Source of the DNA: Pseudomonas sp. KK4
GTDB taxonomy: Bacteria > Pseudomonadota > Gammaproteobacteria > Pseudomonadales > Pseudomonadaceae
Assembly: GCF_001984065.1 (NCBI RefSeq)
Contig: NZ_LYVP01000010.1
Span: 34,280-98,279 of the forward strand
Length of the DNA: 64,000 nt
Reading direction: 5' to 3'
How positions within the stretch are numbered: position 1 is the first letter of the stretch; the number at the start of each line of letters is the position of its first letter. A program made the position numbers and the translations under genes. Of this stretch, positions 1 through 9,443 are shown in pieces. The notes beneath the pieces are model-generated. The model searched no databases, was not told the DNA's origin, and saw only the letters and a list, made by a program, of their open reading frames with translations.

Positions 1-637
1 TAGCGCGCTCGTACTGAGCCAGCACCACATAGCATTCAATGGGCGTGCAGGAACTGCGCGGAAACTTCACTTTGAGCGAGACTTTGTGCGGCGCCTGCTC
101 GAACGCCTGCTCCGGCTCGCCATAACGAAAGCGTCGTTCGTTGACCACGTTGCTGCCGACGGCTTCGTGCAGGATCGGCGCCTGTTCGGCGGTGGCCCGT
201 TCGGGATCGATGATCGGGGGCAGCGGCACGTATTCAACGCGCACACCTTCGATGGCGTCCTCGGCCAGATAGCGGCTCTCGGCGATCACCACGGCCACAG
301 GCTCTCCGACGTAACGCACCTTGTCGACGGCGACGCACCAGTGCTCCATGGGCTGCCGCACCCCCACCGGGAACGGTAGCGCCCAGCGTTTGACGTCTTC
401 GCCGACCAGTACGCCGTGCACGCCTTTCATCAGCAGCGCTTTGGAAAAGTCCACCGAGGTGATCCGCGCATGAGCGTGGGGTGAACGGATGATCGCCGCG
501 TGTAGCGTACCCGGCGGGATCGCAGCGTCATCGGCATAGCAGCCAAGGCCGCGCAACAATGCGGCGTCCTCGACACGGGTCTGACGGGCGCCGATGTGGC
601 CGGTCTGGCTTTCGGTAGCAGGCTGGAAACTAGTCAT
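1..637 (-). CDS. Xanthine dehydrogenase/CO dehydrogenase-family molybdopterin-binding subunit (N-terminal part)
   Basis: This reading frame starts at the ATG at 635-637 on the minus strand and stays open to the left edge, so only about 212 N-terminal residues are seen. The translation has the opening of the molybdenum hydroxylase large subunit (CoxL/XdhB type): a segment reading RVEDAALLRGLGCYADD, then an a/b-hammerhead domain with PPGTLHAAIIRSPHAHARI and a later YVGEPVAVVIAES stretch. Such subunits bind the molybdopterin-cytosine dinucleotide and work with FAD and 2Fe-2S subunits, which would lie to the left outside the window. The substrate (aldehyde, CO, purine or N-heterocycle) cannot be told from this part. 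The upstream sequence has only a weak purine-rich ribosome site. The family call is firm and the exact function is open. Confidence 0.85.
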   Translation of the reverse strand, partial: MTSFQPATESQTGHIGARQTRVEDAALLRGLGCYADDAAIPPGTLHAAIIRSPHAHARITSVDFSKALLMKGVHGVLVGEDVKRWALPFPVGVRQPMEHWCVAVDKVRYVGEPVAVVIAESRYLAEDAIEGVRVEYVPLPPIIDPERATAEQAPILHEAVGSNVVNERRFRYGEPEQAFEQAPHKVSLKVKFPRSSCTPIECYVVLAQYERA

Positions 638-800
638 TTTTTTCGCGGCTCTTGTTGTTGTGCAGCGCGATAGCGTTAGAGCCGAGTGTGTGAGAAAGGC
701 GCAGGGAGCGCCTTGCCTGGGGAGAGGGAGTTCTGCGCTGGGGTCTGAAAATTTGCCTTAGCGTCTGATTTTCAGGACTGGGACCCGACAGAATGGCCGG

Positions 801-3011
801 TCAGGGATGGGACGCTGGATGGCTCAGGAAAGCTTCGATTTCTGCACAGGGCATCGGTTTGGCAAAGTAATACCCCTGAAAAACATCGCAGCGACTGCCC
901 TTCAGGAAGTCCACCTGAGACGCCGTTTCAACGCCTTCGGCGACCACCGTCAGGCCGAGGTGATGAGCCATGGAAATAATGCCTTGAGTGATCGCTGCGT
1001 CGTGATGGTCGGTGGCGATTTCCTGGATGAACGAGCGGTCAATCTTGATCTTGTCGATGGGCAAACGCTTGAGGTAGCTGAGGCTGGAAAAACCGGTGCC
1101 GAAATCATCGAGAGCAATGCGCACCCCCAATGCCTTGAGCCGGTGCAACGTGTCGATCGCCTGTTCAGCGTTATGCAACAGAAGCGACTCGGTGATCTCC
1201 AACTCCAGTTGCTCACCACAGAGTCCGTGTTTCTCCAGGGTGGCTTGTACATACTGGACGAAATGGCCACGCTGAAAATGCATCGGCGAAATATTCACCG
1301 CCATCGAAATGCCCGTGATGCCCTGCTCGCCTAGCTGGCGCAACTGCGCGCAGGCCGTATCGAGTACCCAAAGGCTCAGCGCAATGATCTGACCGCTGTC
1401 CTCTGCCACCGGCACAAACACCGCGGGTGAGATAAATCCTTTTTCCGGATGCTTCCAACGCAGCAACGCTTCGATCCCGACCACCCGACCCGTGCGCGCG
1501 TCTATCTGCGGTTGATAATGCAGCTGTAACGACTGAGTTTCGATAGCCTTTTGCAGGTCATTGCGCAGACTCGCGTGCTCGCAAACGCGCTGATTAAGAT
1601 CGCTGGTGTACCACTGAAAGTTGTTGCGCCCTTGTTGCTTGGCTTTGTACATGGCCATGTCAGCCTGCTGGATCAGCTGCATCGGCTGCTCGATGTGACC
1701 ATCGCTCAGGGTGATGCCGACGCTTGCACTCAGGTGCAGGTCAATGCCCTGGATGCAGTAGGGCCTGGCAATGCTGGCCATCAATCGCTCGGCTACCGGG
1801 ACAACGTCCTCATCACGAAGCAGGTCCGGCAGCAGGACGATAAATTCGTCACCGCCCATGCGCACGATGGTATCGCCGGGACGAACCTGCTGAGTCATTC
1901 GCTGCGCCACCTCAATCAGCACCTGATCGCCAAAGTAGTGCCCGATCGAATCGTTGATGGATTTGAATCCATCCAGATCAATGCACATCACCGCCAGACG
2001 ACGCTTACGCCGACGACTGATGTGACAATCCAGAACAAGCCGGTCTTCAAGCGAAACACGGTTAAGCAAACCGGTCAGGCGGTCATGGCTGGCGTTGAAA
2101 CTCAATTGGCGCTCGAAATGCTTTTGCTCGCTGATGTCCCGGGCAATGCCAAATACCCCGACGATTTCTCCGTTGACCATGATCGGCAGGTTAGAGATGT
2201 CCATGGTAAGCAGGTTTTGACTCTCGTCGAGAACCCGCGCCTCGAAACGCTGAGGTTCTCCGGCGCGGGCTGCGGAAAAATGCTGACTGACCCGTTCCAA
2301 GTCTTCTTCGAGTACCAGATGGGAGAAGTGATGACCAATGAAATCGCTCGCGGTGTGCGGTTTCAGCTTCAGGCCCGCCGGATTCACACTCTGGATGTTG
2401 CCGGCCAGATCGAGGGCGAATACCGGGTTGGGGTTGTAGGTGAACAAAGAACGAAAACGTTGTTCGCTTTCCTCCAGACGTTGGCCGTCACGCTCATGAC
2501 GGATCGCAATGACTGCCAGCTGGGCCGCGCAGGCCAGTCGTTGAATCTGCGCCTCATCCGGCGCATTCGTGCGGTTCTGGTACAGGGCAAATGTACCCAA
2601 CACGCCTCCCAGATGGGAGAGCAAAGGCACCGACCAGCAGGAACGCAGGTTATGCCACAGCGCCAGGCCGCGAAAACGCTCCCAGTTTGGATCTCGGGCG
2701 ATGTCTTCGGTCACCACAAGCTCGCGCCGGAACGCTGCGGTGCCGCAGGTTCCTTCGTGTGGACCAATGGCCATTCCATGAATCGCGTCACTGTATTCGA
2801 CCGGCAGGCTGGGCGCCGCGCCGCTCAGCAAGCGTTTGCCCTCGGCATCAGTGAGCAGGATAGAGCAGAAGGTTTCGGGGGCCTGTGCGTCGTGCATCTG
2901 ACAGATGGCGCAGAGTATGTCGCCCAGATGATGGTCGGTCGCGATCATGCCGAGAATGTCACGTTGCGACTCGGGGAAGGTCTTGCTGTGAAAGCTCGGA
3001 CGAGTATTCAT
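801..3011 (-). CDS. GAF-PAS-GGDEF-EAL cyclic-di-GMP protein
   Basis: A 736-residue soluble signalling protein. Domains in order are a GAF domain (about 15-175), a PAS domain (about 185-300, beginning EQRFRSLFTYNPNPVFALD), a GGDEF domain (about 310-470, with intact RMGGDEFIVLL) and an EAL domain (about 480-730, with EALLRWKHP, EITESLLL and DDFGTGFSSLSYLK). Both catalytic signatures are complete, so it could make and/or break c-di-GMP. I see no transmembrane segment, so it should sense a cytoplasmic ligand through GAF or PAS. The start codon ATG at 3009-3011 has an AGGAA-type site upstream. It stands alone, with about 160 bases to the next gene on the left and 450 on the right. Confidence 0.9.
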   Translation of the reverse strand: MNTRPSFHSKTFPESQRDILGMIATDHHLGDILCAICQMHDAQAPETFCSILLTDAEGKRLLSGAAPSLPVEYSDAIHGMAIGPHEGTCGTAAFRRELVVTEDIARDPNWERFRGLALWHNLRSCWSVPLLSHLGGVLGTFALYQNRTNAPDEAQIQRLACAAQLAVIAIRHERDGQRLEESEQRFRSLFTYNPNPVFALDLAGNIQSVNPAGLKLKPHTASDFIGHHFSHLVLEEDLERVSQHFSAARAGEPQRFEARVLDESQNLLTMDISNLPIMVNGEIVGVFGIARDISEQKHFERQLSFNASHDRLTGLLNRVSLEDRLVLDCHISRRRKRRLAVMCIDLDGFKSINDSIGHYFGDQVLIEVAQRMTQQVRPGDTIVRMGGDEFIVLLPDLLRDEDVVPVAERLMASIARPYCIQGIDLHLSASVGITLSDGHIEQPMQLIQQADMAMYKAKQQGRNNFQWYTSDLNQRVCEHASLRNDLQKAIETQSLQLHYQPQIDARTGRVVGIEALLRWKHPEKGFISPAVFVPVAEDSGQIIALSLWVLDTACAQLRQLGEQGITGISMAVNISPMHFQRGHFVQYVQATLEKHGLCGEQLELEITESLLLHNAEQAIDTLHRLKALGVRIALDDFGTGFSSLSYLKRLPIDKIKIDRSFIQEIATDHHDAAITQGIISMAHHLGLTVVAEGVETASQVDFLKGSRCDVFQGYYFAKPMPCAEIEAFLSHPASHP

Positions 3012-3465
3012 GGTGGTTCCTGAAGACTCTCGAGGTCGTCCGGTCTTCAGAGAGCCAGAAATAGTGGCGGCCGATCACTGTCCACTAGTGCTTCGGACGC
3101 GCACTCTATAGAGCGCCAGCTAACTAATAAAAGGCTCAGATCCAACATAAAAAACAGTATCAGATTGCCGCGGTTTGGCTGAAATGGTCGGGGTGCTTGG
3201 CCGTTTTGATGTTCTGCTGGCGCGGACAGTCCGGAAGCTGCAGCCCGGTTTCCATGAACTTGGACCGATGAACATTTCCACGCCAATAGCCTTCGGACCT
3301 GCCGCAAAACATAGTAACGGCCTGCCTATGAACATCTGACATGGCCCACTTGTTAAATGATGTGTCAGCCTAGGTCTCCCCGTTGATCTTGCAAGTCCAC
3401 AATTATGCAATGGCATGTTTAAGCGTTAGCGATACCCAAGCGTGCATGTACCGTCCATAAACCAC
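3012..3465. other. Intergenic region without a supported gene
   Basis: About 450 bases lie between the start of the GAF-PAS-GGDEF-EAL gene and the stop of the ABC1 kinase gene. It must hold the promoter of the former. Short open frames on the minus strand (such as 3120-3416) have no recognisable motif or ribosome site, and I see no repeat, terminator or RNA that I can name. Confidence 0.4.
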
Positions 3466-4785
3466 TCAAATTACATAAGGCTCGAACAGCCTCCGGACAT
3501 TCACCCGCGCCTTCAGCTTTGCGGCCAACAGGTACAAACCTCCCACCTTGCGATGCAGAAACAGTACATCCGCAGGTGGCGTGTGCCAGAAGTCGCGGTC
3601 GGCACCTAGTTCCCAACCGGTATCACGCAGGCGTACGGCCAGGTCAGACGTCGCAAAGTCATAGGCACCTTGATACCTGAGAGGCTCGCAGGCCTGTGTA
3701 ATGAGCTCAGTGAGCACCGCTCGGTGTCTGGGCAGCGTTTCAGGTCGAAAGTAGCCAACTTCCAGCGCGGCATTGGTGATGGCGGCACGGTCTTCATGCA
3801 GCCCTGCAATCAGCAAGCGGCGATAAGCCTCGGTGGTGTTGCGGTCATAAAATCGCGTGGCACCGAAGTCCAGCAACACCATCCGGCCGGAATCCTGCTG
3901 ATAACGGTAATTGGCAAAATTAGGGTCGGTCTGCACGCACTGGAAATCGAACACCTCGCGCAGAAACAGGCCGAATAGCAACATGATGATCCGGTTGCGC
4001 TCTGCCTGGGGCGCGTGCTCCAGTGACTCCATCGCAACTCCGTCAACGAAGGACATCACCAAAATATTGGGCGTGCTGAACTGGGCAAACGCACGAGGAA
4101 CCAGAAAGTCAGGACTGTCGGCCAACAGTTGACCAAAGCGCTCTAAGTGTTCGGTTTCTTTCATGTAGTCCGCTTCATCCTGCAGTTGACGCTTGGCCTC
4201 TTGCAGCAATGGGCCGACGTCCATGCCCTCAGGCAGCATCCCGGACAGGCGCAACAAGGTAGCAACGTTATCCACATCGCTCGAAATACTCTCGCGCACG
4301 CCAGGATATTGCACCTTGATCGCCAGGCGTTGGCCGTCCTTCCCTTTCGCAACATGAACCTGGCCGATGGACGCTGCCGCCAATGGCGTGAAGGAAAACC
4401 GTTCGAAGCGCCCTTCCCAACCCTTGCCCCAGCTTTCGTTGAGGACTGCCACCAACTGGCTCATGGGCATAGGATGAGCGTCGCACCGCAGACGAGAAAG
4501 GATGTCGCTGAACTCGCGCGGCAACAAATCACCGGCATCCATCGATAACAACTGCCCGACCTTCATGGCGGCGCCACGCAGTTGCGACAGTTGCTCGACC
4601 ACCCGGTGCACATTGCCCGACGTCAACAGCAGTTCGCTGAGCGCCGGACGCTTGCCCTGAACCCACTGCCGAGCGCCTTCGGCTAGCATGCCGCCCGCGA
4701 CACCCGAGGCCAAACTGCCTAAACGCATCAACCGCGATAAGCGGCTGCCAGGCACGGGCAACGAGCCGGGCACCCGAGGCTTCAT
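3466..4785 (-). CDS. ABC1/AarF/UbiB-family atypical kinase
   Basis: A 439-residue member of the ABC1 (ADCK/UbiB) atypical kinase family. The hallmark KxGQ motif is present (MKVGQLLSM, about 74-82). It is followed by the alanine-rich loop (AAASIGQVHVA, about 136-146), the VAIK-type lysine (AIKVQYPGV, about K157), a conserved QDEADYMKE segment and a DFG-type metal-binding motif (VLLDFGATRFY). Family members support ubiquinone synthesis or lipid homeostasis, but this one lacks the C-terminal membrane anchor and ubi-gene neighbours of true UbiB, so a stress-linked paralogue is more likely. Its ATG overlaps the stop of the DUF3429 gene by 4 bases, so the two are translationally coupled. Light-inducible clusters of other pseudomonads contain such kinases, which suits the neighbours here. 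Confidence 0.88.
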   Translation of the reverse strand: MKPRVPGSLPVPGSRLSRLMRLGSLASGVAGGMLAEGARQWVQGKRPALSELLLTSGNVHRVVEQLSQLRGAAMKVGQLLSMDAGDLLPREFSDILSRLRCDAHPMPMSQLVAVLNESWGKGWEGRFERFSFTPLAAASIGQVHVAKGKDGQRLAIKVQYPGVRESISSDVDNVATLLRLSGMLPEGMDVGPLLQEAKRQLQDEADYMKETEHLERFGQLLADSPDFLVPRAFAQFSTPNILVMSFVDGVAMESLEHAPQAERNRIIMLLFGLFLREVFDFQCVQTDPNFANYRYQQDSGRMVLLDFGATRFYDRNTTEAYRRLLIAGLHEDRAAITNAALEVGYFRPETLPRHRAVLTELITQACEPLRYQGAYDFATSDLAVRLRDTGWELGADRDFWHTPPADVLFLHRKVGGLYLLAAKLKARVNVRRLFEPYVI

Positions 4786-5246
4786 GAATGAAGCGCCTCA
4801 ACGATCGCGGCAAGCAACAAGCAGACGCTCGCCACGAGGGTAAGCCGTAACCGCATCGGCAGGTACCAGGCGGGCAAGCTCGTAACCCGCAGCAGCTGCC
4901 TGTCCTGCCGGAGGTGGGCAACTAAACCGATCACCAACAGCACGCAACCCAATGGCATCGGCAGTAACGTGGCAAGCCAGGCAATAAGCGCAGGAATGAC
5001 ACTCCAGATGAACCGGTCTCTGCCCTGCTCTGCGCTCATGTCTTGCACGGTCATGGCGAAACCCCAGTGTAAGGCGCCTACAAAGCCCAGTATGACCGCG
5101 CCATAGTTAACAAGCGCAATCGCAAACAACGGTCGATAGTCGAGAGAAAACGGGATCAGCAGCGCCAGAAAAATAAACGGCAAGAGACCGCCATAACCCA
5201 GCAGGCTGATGTGCTTGGGCAGAGAGGTTGAAGGCAACGCGTTCAT
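4782..5246 (-). CDS. DUF3429 inner-membrane protein
   Basis: A 154-residue hydrophobic protein with about five predicted membrane helices and the conserved GALHWGFAM segment near residue 58, which identifies the DUF3429 family (no known activity). It is the first gene of a leftward pair and overlaps the ABC1 kinase by ATGA. Proteins of this family recur beside ABC1 kinases, DCC-type redox proteins and photolyase genes in Pseudomonas, so a role in light or oxidative stress at the membrane is a reasonable inference. The start at 5244-5246 is preceded by a GAGGAA-like ribosome site. Confidence 0.82.
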   Translation of the reverse strand: MNALPSTSLPKHISLLGYGGLLPFIFLALLIPFSLDYRPLFAIALVNYGAVILGFVGALHWGFAMTVQDMSAEQGRDRFIWSVIPALIAWLATLLPMPLGCVLLVIGLVAHLRQDRQLLRVTSLPAWYLPMRLRLTLVASVCLLLAAIVEALHS

Positions 5247-5469
5247 TTGTATTCCTCGCAGTGAGCGACACTCAAGACTGTAGGCGCAAAAGCCCCGCCT
5301 GGGCGAGATATTGAAGGGGATCCGAAGCTGGGGTCAGTGTAATGAGTCGCTTGGTAGAAACAGGTCATTGCCCCATTCCGTTTGGGGCAGGCAGGCGACT
5401 GCATGGCCACTCAAAAAATCCCAGATCCACCCATGATTGATTCATTTCACAGTAAAAGAATGACCGTGA

Positions 5470-5515
5470 TTGTCAGGTTGTATGTTTGGGCCTATCTTAT
5501 ACAAAACCTATACAA
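5470..5515 (+). promoter_or_regulatory. Putative promoter with CarH/LitR-like tandem operator
   Basis: Seen: a TTGTCA at 5470-5475 and a TATCTT at 5493-5498 with 17-base spacing form a plausible sigma70 promoter for the DCC-folE-SDR unit. Overlapping and just after the -10 box are two direct copies of TATACAA (5498-5504 and 5509-5515) exactly 11 bases apart, and an inverted near-copy TTGTATG lies at 5478-5484. Eleven-base tandem elements carrying ACA are how B12-dependent CarH/LitR repressors are known to bind. No merR-type gene is in the window, so the operator reading is inference. Confidence 0.4.
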
Positions 5516-5526
5516 GACAATCAGCA

Positions 5527-6021
5527 ATGTACAACAAAGAGCCTTGGCCACTGACGCTGTACTTTGACGGCAACTGTCCGTTGTGTGCGCGTGAAATCAC
5601 GATCCTGCGCCGTCACGCTGCACAGACCCGACTGCTGTTTGTTGACATGGAAAGTCCTGAGTTCGACGCCAAGGCACTCGGTTTCACGTTCGAGCAAATG
5701 CAAGCGACGCTTCATGCCCGTTTTGCCGATGGCCGCTGGGTCAAGGGCCTGGACGCCACCCTTTGGAGCTGGCGTGCAGCCGGCTTGGGATTTTGGGCCA
5801 CGCCGCTAACTTGGCGTGCACTCAGGCCCCTGCTTGCACTCGGTTATCGCATCTTTTGCCGTCTCCGTCCCCATTTGGCGTGGTTACCTCACCCGGATGG
5901 CCGCCGTCGATGTGTCGATAACCGTTGCGCGGTGCCGCAAGCAAAACCCCCACACGAACGCCTCTACAGCCAAGGATTGCCGTCACCTAAAGCGCAGCAT
6001 GGCTGCGAGGAGTCCAAATGA
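5527..6021 (+). CDS. DCC-family thiol-disulfide oxidoreductase-like protein (DUF393)
   Basis: A 164-residue protein of the DCC1 family. The signature [11 protein letters not shown] near residue 13 carries a CxxC pair, and a late segment (DNRCAVP) holds another conserved cysteine. Family members are proposed thiol-disulfide redox proteins without a proven substrate. I chose the ATG at 5527 rather than the upstream in-frame start at 5470, because homology begins at [14 protein letters not shown] and the upstream codons lie inside the promoter. Its stop overlaps the folE start by 4 bases (ATGA), so the genes are coupled. Confidence 0.85.
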   Translation: MYNKEPWPLTLYFDGNCPLCAREITILRRHAAQTRLLFVDMESPEFDAKALGFTFEQMQATLHARFADGRWVKGLDATLWSWRAAGLGFWATPLTWRALRPLLALGYRIFCRLRPHLAWLPHPDGRRRCVDNRCAVPQAKPPHERLYSQGLPSPKAQHGCEESK

Positions 6022-6578
6022 TCTCAACAATAGCCGAGCATTATCGTGAGATTCTCGTTGCCGTAGGCGAGAACCCTGAGCGTGAAGGATTGTTGGACAC
6101 GCCCAAGCGCGCAGCCAAAGCGATGCAATACCTGTGCAACGGCTACACCATGGATCTGGAGGAAGTCATCAACGGCGCACTGTTCGAATCGCTAAACGAC
6201 GAAATGGTCATCGTGCGCGACATCGAACTGTATTCGTTGTGCGAGCACCACATGCTGCCCTTCATCGGCAAGGCTCATGTCGCGTACATCCCGACCGGCA
6301 GGGTACTGGGCCTGTCGAAGGTTGCACGAGTGGTCGATATGTTTGCCCGCCGATTACAGATTCAGGAAAACCTCACCAGACAAATTGCCGACGCCCTTCA
6401 GCACATGACCGATGCCGCCGGAGTGGCGGTGGTTATTGAGGCAAAGCACATGTGCATGATGATGCGAGGCGTGGAGAAGCAGAACTCGGTGATGACCACA
6501 TCGGTGATGCTCGGCGCCTTTCGCGACTCGTCCGCTACCCGTCACGAGTTCCTGCAACTGATAGGGCGACTTGGATAA
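6018..6578 (+). CDS. folE: GTP cyclohydrolase I
   Basis: A 186-residue type I GTP cyclohydrolase, which converts GTP to dihydroneopterin triphosphate, the first pterin step of folate synthesis. The zinc ligands are visible as C75 and H78 (LCEHHMLPF) and C146 ([10 protein letters not shown]), and the ENLTRQIA and QNSVMTTS segments are typical. Length is normal. It overlaps the DCC gene by 4 bases. Pseudomonads often have more than one folE paralogue; a copy in a cluster of photo-stress genes may supply pterin for a photolyase antenna, which is inference because no photolyase lies in the window. Confidence 0.95.
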   Translation: MISTIAEHYREILVAVGENPEREGLLDTPKRAAKAMQYLCNGYTMDLEEVINGALFESLNDEMVIVRDIELYSLCEHHMLPFIGKAHVAYIPTGRVLGLSKVARVVDMFARRLQIQENLTRQIADALQHMTDAAGVAVVIEAKHMCMMMRGVEKQNSVMTTSVMLGAFRDSSATRHEFLQLIGRLG

Positions 6579-6613
6579 CGCCAATGGATCACGTCTGTCT
6601 GCGTGGAGGCTGA

Positions 6614-7324
6614 ATGAACCGTTCCTTCAGGATGAACTCCCTTGGCCAGGGCTACCGTGCCTTGGTGATAGGCGCCAGTGGAGCCCTCGGCGCGTCGTTT
6701 TGTGAGTTGCTCAACGATGATCCAGGATGCTCGGTTGTTCGTGAACTGGGGCGTAACAGTGCTCCAGGATTGGATCTGGAAAAGCCCGACACGATCGCCA
6801 GCGCGGCCGCTGAATTAGCGCAAGAAGCCCCGTACCAGTTGATTTTGCATGCTGCCGGTCTGCTTCATCGCGAAGACATCAAGCCTGAAAAAAGTTACAC
6901 CTCAATGGAAGCGGATGCGCTCCAGGCGATCTTCCAAGTCAACACGCTCGGGCCTGCACTGGTTCTGCGTCACTTCCTGCCCTTGCTTGACCGTAACGGC
7001 GCGATGGCGGTGCTCTCCGCCAAGGTGGGCAGCATCGGCGATAACCGTTTGGGCGGCTGGTATGCCTATCGCGCCTCCAAGGCAGCATTGAACATGCTGA
7101 TTAAAACGGCTGCGATCGAACTGGCACGAACACGCCCTCAGACCCGCTTGTTCAGTCTTCATCCGGGCACGGTCATTTCGGGCCTGTCCAAGCCTTTCAA
7201 AGGCGCTTCTGCCGCCAGGCCTGCAAGCCTCGCTGCACGCGAACTGTTATCACTGATTGACCGCTTGGCGCCTGCCGACAGCGGCCATTTTTTTGCTTAT
7301 AACGGAGAACGCCTACCCTGGTAG
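6614..7324 (+). CDS. Short-chain dehydrogenase/reductase
   Basis: A 236-residue classical SDR. It has the Rossmann glycine motif (VIGASGALGASF, near residue 17), a catalytic serine (AVLSAKVGS) and the YRASK motif in WYAYRASKAALNM. The overall pattern is that of the CsgA/sniffer-type SDRs, for which substrates are rarely known. It follows folE by 35 bases with a clear GTGGAGG ribosome site, so the ATG at 6614 is preferred over an internal ATG 18 bases on. SDRs of this kind accompany folE and DCC genes in Pseudomonas light-response clusters, and a pterin reductase role is possible. Confidence 0.88.
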   Translation: MNRSFRMNSLGQGYRALVIGASGALGASFCELLNDDPGCSVVRELGRNSAPGLDLEKPDTIASAAAELAQEAPYQLILHAAGLLHREDIKPEKSYTSMEADALQAIFQVNTLGPALVLRHFLPLLDRNGAMAVLSAKVGSIGDNRLGGWYAYRASKAALNMLIKTAAIELARTRPQTRLFSLHPGTVISGLSKPFKGASAARPASLAARELLSLIDRLAPADSGHFFAYNGERLPW

Positions 7325-7338
7325 GCAGGGAGTGCACC

Positions 7339-7644
7339 TTGAATCTGCAAGCGTTGACCGAACGGGCCGCGAATGGCGAGGTAAGGGAGCTGGAGCTGCT
7401 GTCTCTGGAAGGCGGCTTTTATCTGGCGCGAGTCGGGCTGGATCACGGCCAATTCACGCTGCTGGACGACGAAGCGAAGCCTATGCGCCTTCGCTCTATC
7501 AATCACCTGCGTGACATGTTGCAGTTTGTCCCGCCATTTCCCTGCGTGCTTGTGCAGCAGTGCGTCCATGATGAGATGTGCGGATCACGTGAAGAGCCCA
7601 TTGGGGCGCTACGCATTCCTTTCTCGCTGATTGCGCCTTGGTGA
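7339..7644 (+). CDS. DUF6482-like small protein
   Basis: A 101-residue acidic protein starting at a TTG (7339) 14 bases after the SDR stop, with a CAGGGAG ribosome site. It matches my recollection of a Pseudomonas-specific family (DUF6482): an [13 protein letters not shown] segment, [12 protein letters not shown] in the middle, and a terminal VHDEMCG motif with a conserved cysteine. No function is known. Its position makes it part of the DCC-folE-SDR operon. Confidence 0.7.
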   Translation: MNLQALTERAANGEVRELELLSLEGGFYLARVGLDHGQFTLLDDEAKPMRLRSINHLRDMLQFVPPFPCVLVQQCVHDEMCGSREEPIGALRIPFSLIAPW

Positions 7645-7733
7645 GTCGTCTTCCGTTGAACGCCGTCGAATGGAGAGGCGACGCAAGCGTGGCCGTCAGA
7701 AACTGCTTGAAAACTGGATGCCGGGGAGTTGTT

Positions 7734-7895
7734 TTGAAGAAGAGTGAACTGCCGGTCAAAACCTGTGCAGCCTGCGGACTGCCCTTCGCCTGGCGTAAGA
7801 AATGGGCGCGCTGCTGGGATAAGGTGCGCTACTGCTCGCAGCGTTGCCAACGGCGCAGAAGCAATGGATGCCATGTCATCCCCTCCCCGACTTGA
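7734..7895 (+). CDS. DUF2256 zinc-ribbon-like small protein
   Basis: A 53-residue protein with two cysteine pairs in the DUF2256 pattern: [14 protein letters not shown], then [12 protein letters not shown]. This should bind zinc. The longer in-frame start at 7638 overlaps the previous gene and adds unrelated residues. I chose the TTG at 7734, which has a GGGGAG site 6 bases upstream and begins exactly where the family begins ([10 protein letters not shown]). DUF2256 genes are usually found next to cryptochrome/photolyase genes, which supports a light-response setting for the preceding operon. Confidence 0.8.
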   Translation: MKKSELPVKTCAACGLPFAWRKKWARCWDKVRYCSQRCQRRRSNGCHVIPSPT

Positions 7896-7972
7896 ATGCC
7901 GAGTCCGTAACAGCCTCATTTCTAAATGGCCATGCCGAGACAAGGGCGTGCGGTGTTTAACCTGGAATATTC

Positions 7973-8000
7973 TTGTACATTAACAACCATTCTGTATAAG
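7973..8000 (+). promoter_or_regulatory. Putative promoter of the BdlA-like gene
   Basis: TTGTAC at 7973-7978 and TATAAG at 7995-8000 are separated by 16 bases, a fair sigma70 match, and lie 54 bases before the chemoreceptor start. TTGTACA and TGTATAA also resemble the TATACAA elements near 5500, so shared regulation is possible. Confidence 0.4.
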
Positions 8001-8053
8001 TTTTGCAGGGGCGTGATGAACGTGCCGTGCAGTCCCTACCCACCGAGGTACGT

Positions 8054-9370
8054 ATGTTCAACTCGCAAATCAAAAAAGAACTGACCATCTGCAAGCAGCG
8101 GTTGGCTGACAGTGAAGCCACCCTCGCAGCATTAGATTGCTCCATGGCTCTGATTGAGTTCCTACCTGACGGGACGATCCTCGGCGCCAATCACAATTTC
8201 CTGACGCTGATGGGCTATCGCCTTGAGGAAATTCATTCCCGGCATCACCGTTTGTTCTGTACACCACACTACGCCAACAGCCTCGCTTACACGGGTTTTT
8301 GGTCACGGTTGAGTAGTGGTGAGTCCATAAACGGCCGCTTCCTGCGCTTGGACAATCAGGGGCATGAGATCTGGCTGGAGGCCAGCTATAACCCTGTTCG
8401 CGACGACGCTGGACGGGTGATTAAGGTCGTCAAGATTGCTACGGATGTCACTGCCCGGGTGCAGAAGGAACAAGAGCAGGAAAGTCAAATCAATGCGATT
8501 AACCGCTCCATGGCAACCATTGAGTTCAACCTGCAGGGACAAGTCATCACCGCCAATGAAAATTTCCTTGCCGTGATGGGTTACCGTCTCGATGAGATTG
8601 TTGGCAAGCACCATCGCCTGTTCTGTGAGCGTCGCGAAAGTGAATCCAATGAGTACCACCAATTTTGGGAGCGCCTGAACCAAGGCGAATTTTTCTCCGG
8701 TAAGTTCAAGCGTTTCAACCGTCAGGGACAAATCGTCTGGTTACGTGCGACTTATAATCCAATGTTCGACGCCAACGGTCGCCTTTATAAAGTCGTCAAG
8801 TTTGCAAGCGATATCACTGCTCAGGTACTCCAGCAGGAAACTGAGTCACGCGCAGCACGGATGGCCTATGAGACTTCGCTGAAAACCGACAATACCGCAC
8901 TTGAAGGTGCCCGAGTGGTGCAGGAGACCGCGGATGTCATGCAAAGCCTGGCTGGGGAATTGAATCACGCAGCCGAAGGTATCAATGATGTCAGTCAGCA
9001 GTCGGAAGTAATCAGCAGCATCGTGCAGACCATCCGTGGCATCGCAGAACAAACGAATCTTCTTGCGCTGAACGCAGCCATCGAAGCGGCTCGGGCCGGA
9101 GAGCAGGGTCGAGGTTTTGCGGTGGTCGCTGACGAAGTGCGAAATCTTGCTTCGCGCACAAGCCAGGCGACTATCAAAATTGTCGAGGTGGTGCAGCACA
9201 ATCGTGAATTGGCCCGGGGGGCAGTGGCCAGGATGGAGGCGAGTAAAGACAAGGCAGAACAAGGCGTCAAATTAGCCGGTGAGGCTGGTCAAGTAATCCT
9301 GGATATTCAGGACAGTGCTCGCCAAGTCGTACACGCGATCAGCAAGTTCTCGTCGACATTAGCCAGATGA
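8054..9370 (+). CDS. BdlA-like soluble PAS-PAS methyl-accepting chemoreceptor
   Basis: A 438-residue protein with no transmembrane segment. Two very similar PAS domains (about 28-145 and 150-265, each with SMAxIEF, a GYRLxEI...HHRLFC segment and a WLxATYNP...KVVK ending) precede a short MCP signalling hairpin (about 320-435) with the conserved tip [20 protein letters not shown]. This layout and the wording of the PAS repeats match P. aeruginosa BdlA, which drives biofilm dispersion and is tied to c-di-GMP. The start at 8054 has a GAGG site; the in-frame extension upstream begins inside the promoter. The next two genes encode an EAL protein and a LOV photoreceptor. Confidence 0.85.
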   Translation: MFNSQIKKELTICKQRLADSEATLAALDCSMALIEFLPDGTILGANHNFLTLMGYRLEEIHSRHHRLFCTPHYANSLAYTGFWSRLSSGESINGRFLRLDNQGHEIWLEASYNPVRDDAGRVIKVVKIATDVTARVQKEQEQESQINAINRSMATIEFNLQGQVITANENFLAVMGYRLDEIVGKHHRLFCERRESESNEYHQFWERLNQGEFFSGKFKRFNRQGQIVWLRATYNPMFDANGRLYKVVKFASDITAQVLQQETESRAARMAYETSLKTDNTALEGARVVQETADVMQSLAGELNHAAEGINDVSQQSEVISSIVQTIRGIAEQTNLLALNAAIEAARAGEQGRGFAVVADEVRNLASRTSQATIKIVEVVQHNRELARGAVARMEASKDKAEQGVKLAGEAGQVILDIQDSARQVVHAISKFSSTLAR

Positions 9371-9443
9371 TTGAGCCTTGCGGCATGTACAAAATGTTGG
9401 CTTGATCGATAGCTTCATAGTGATTGAAAAAACGGGGGTTTGA

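Noticed and set aside
1551..3023. 490-residue open frame on the plus strand
   Set aside because: It lies opposite the GAF-PAS-GGDEF-EAL gene in a GC-rich region, has no motif, and the minus-strand protein has full domain signatures.
3120..3416. 98-residue minus-strand open frame
   Set aside because: No ribosome site, no motif, low-quality composition; overlapping alternative frames are equally open.
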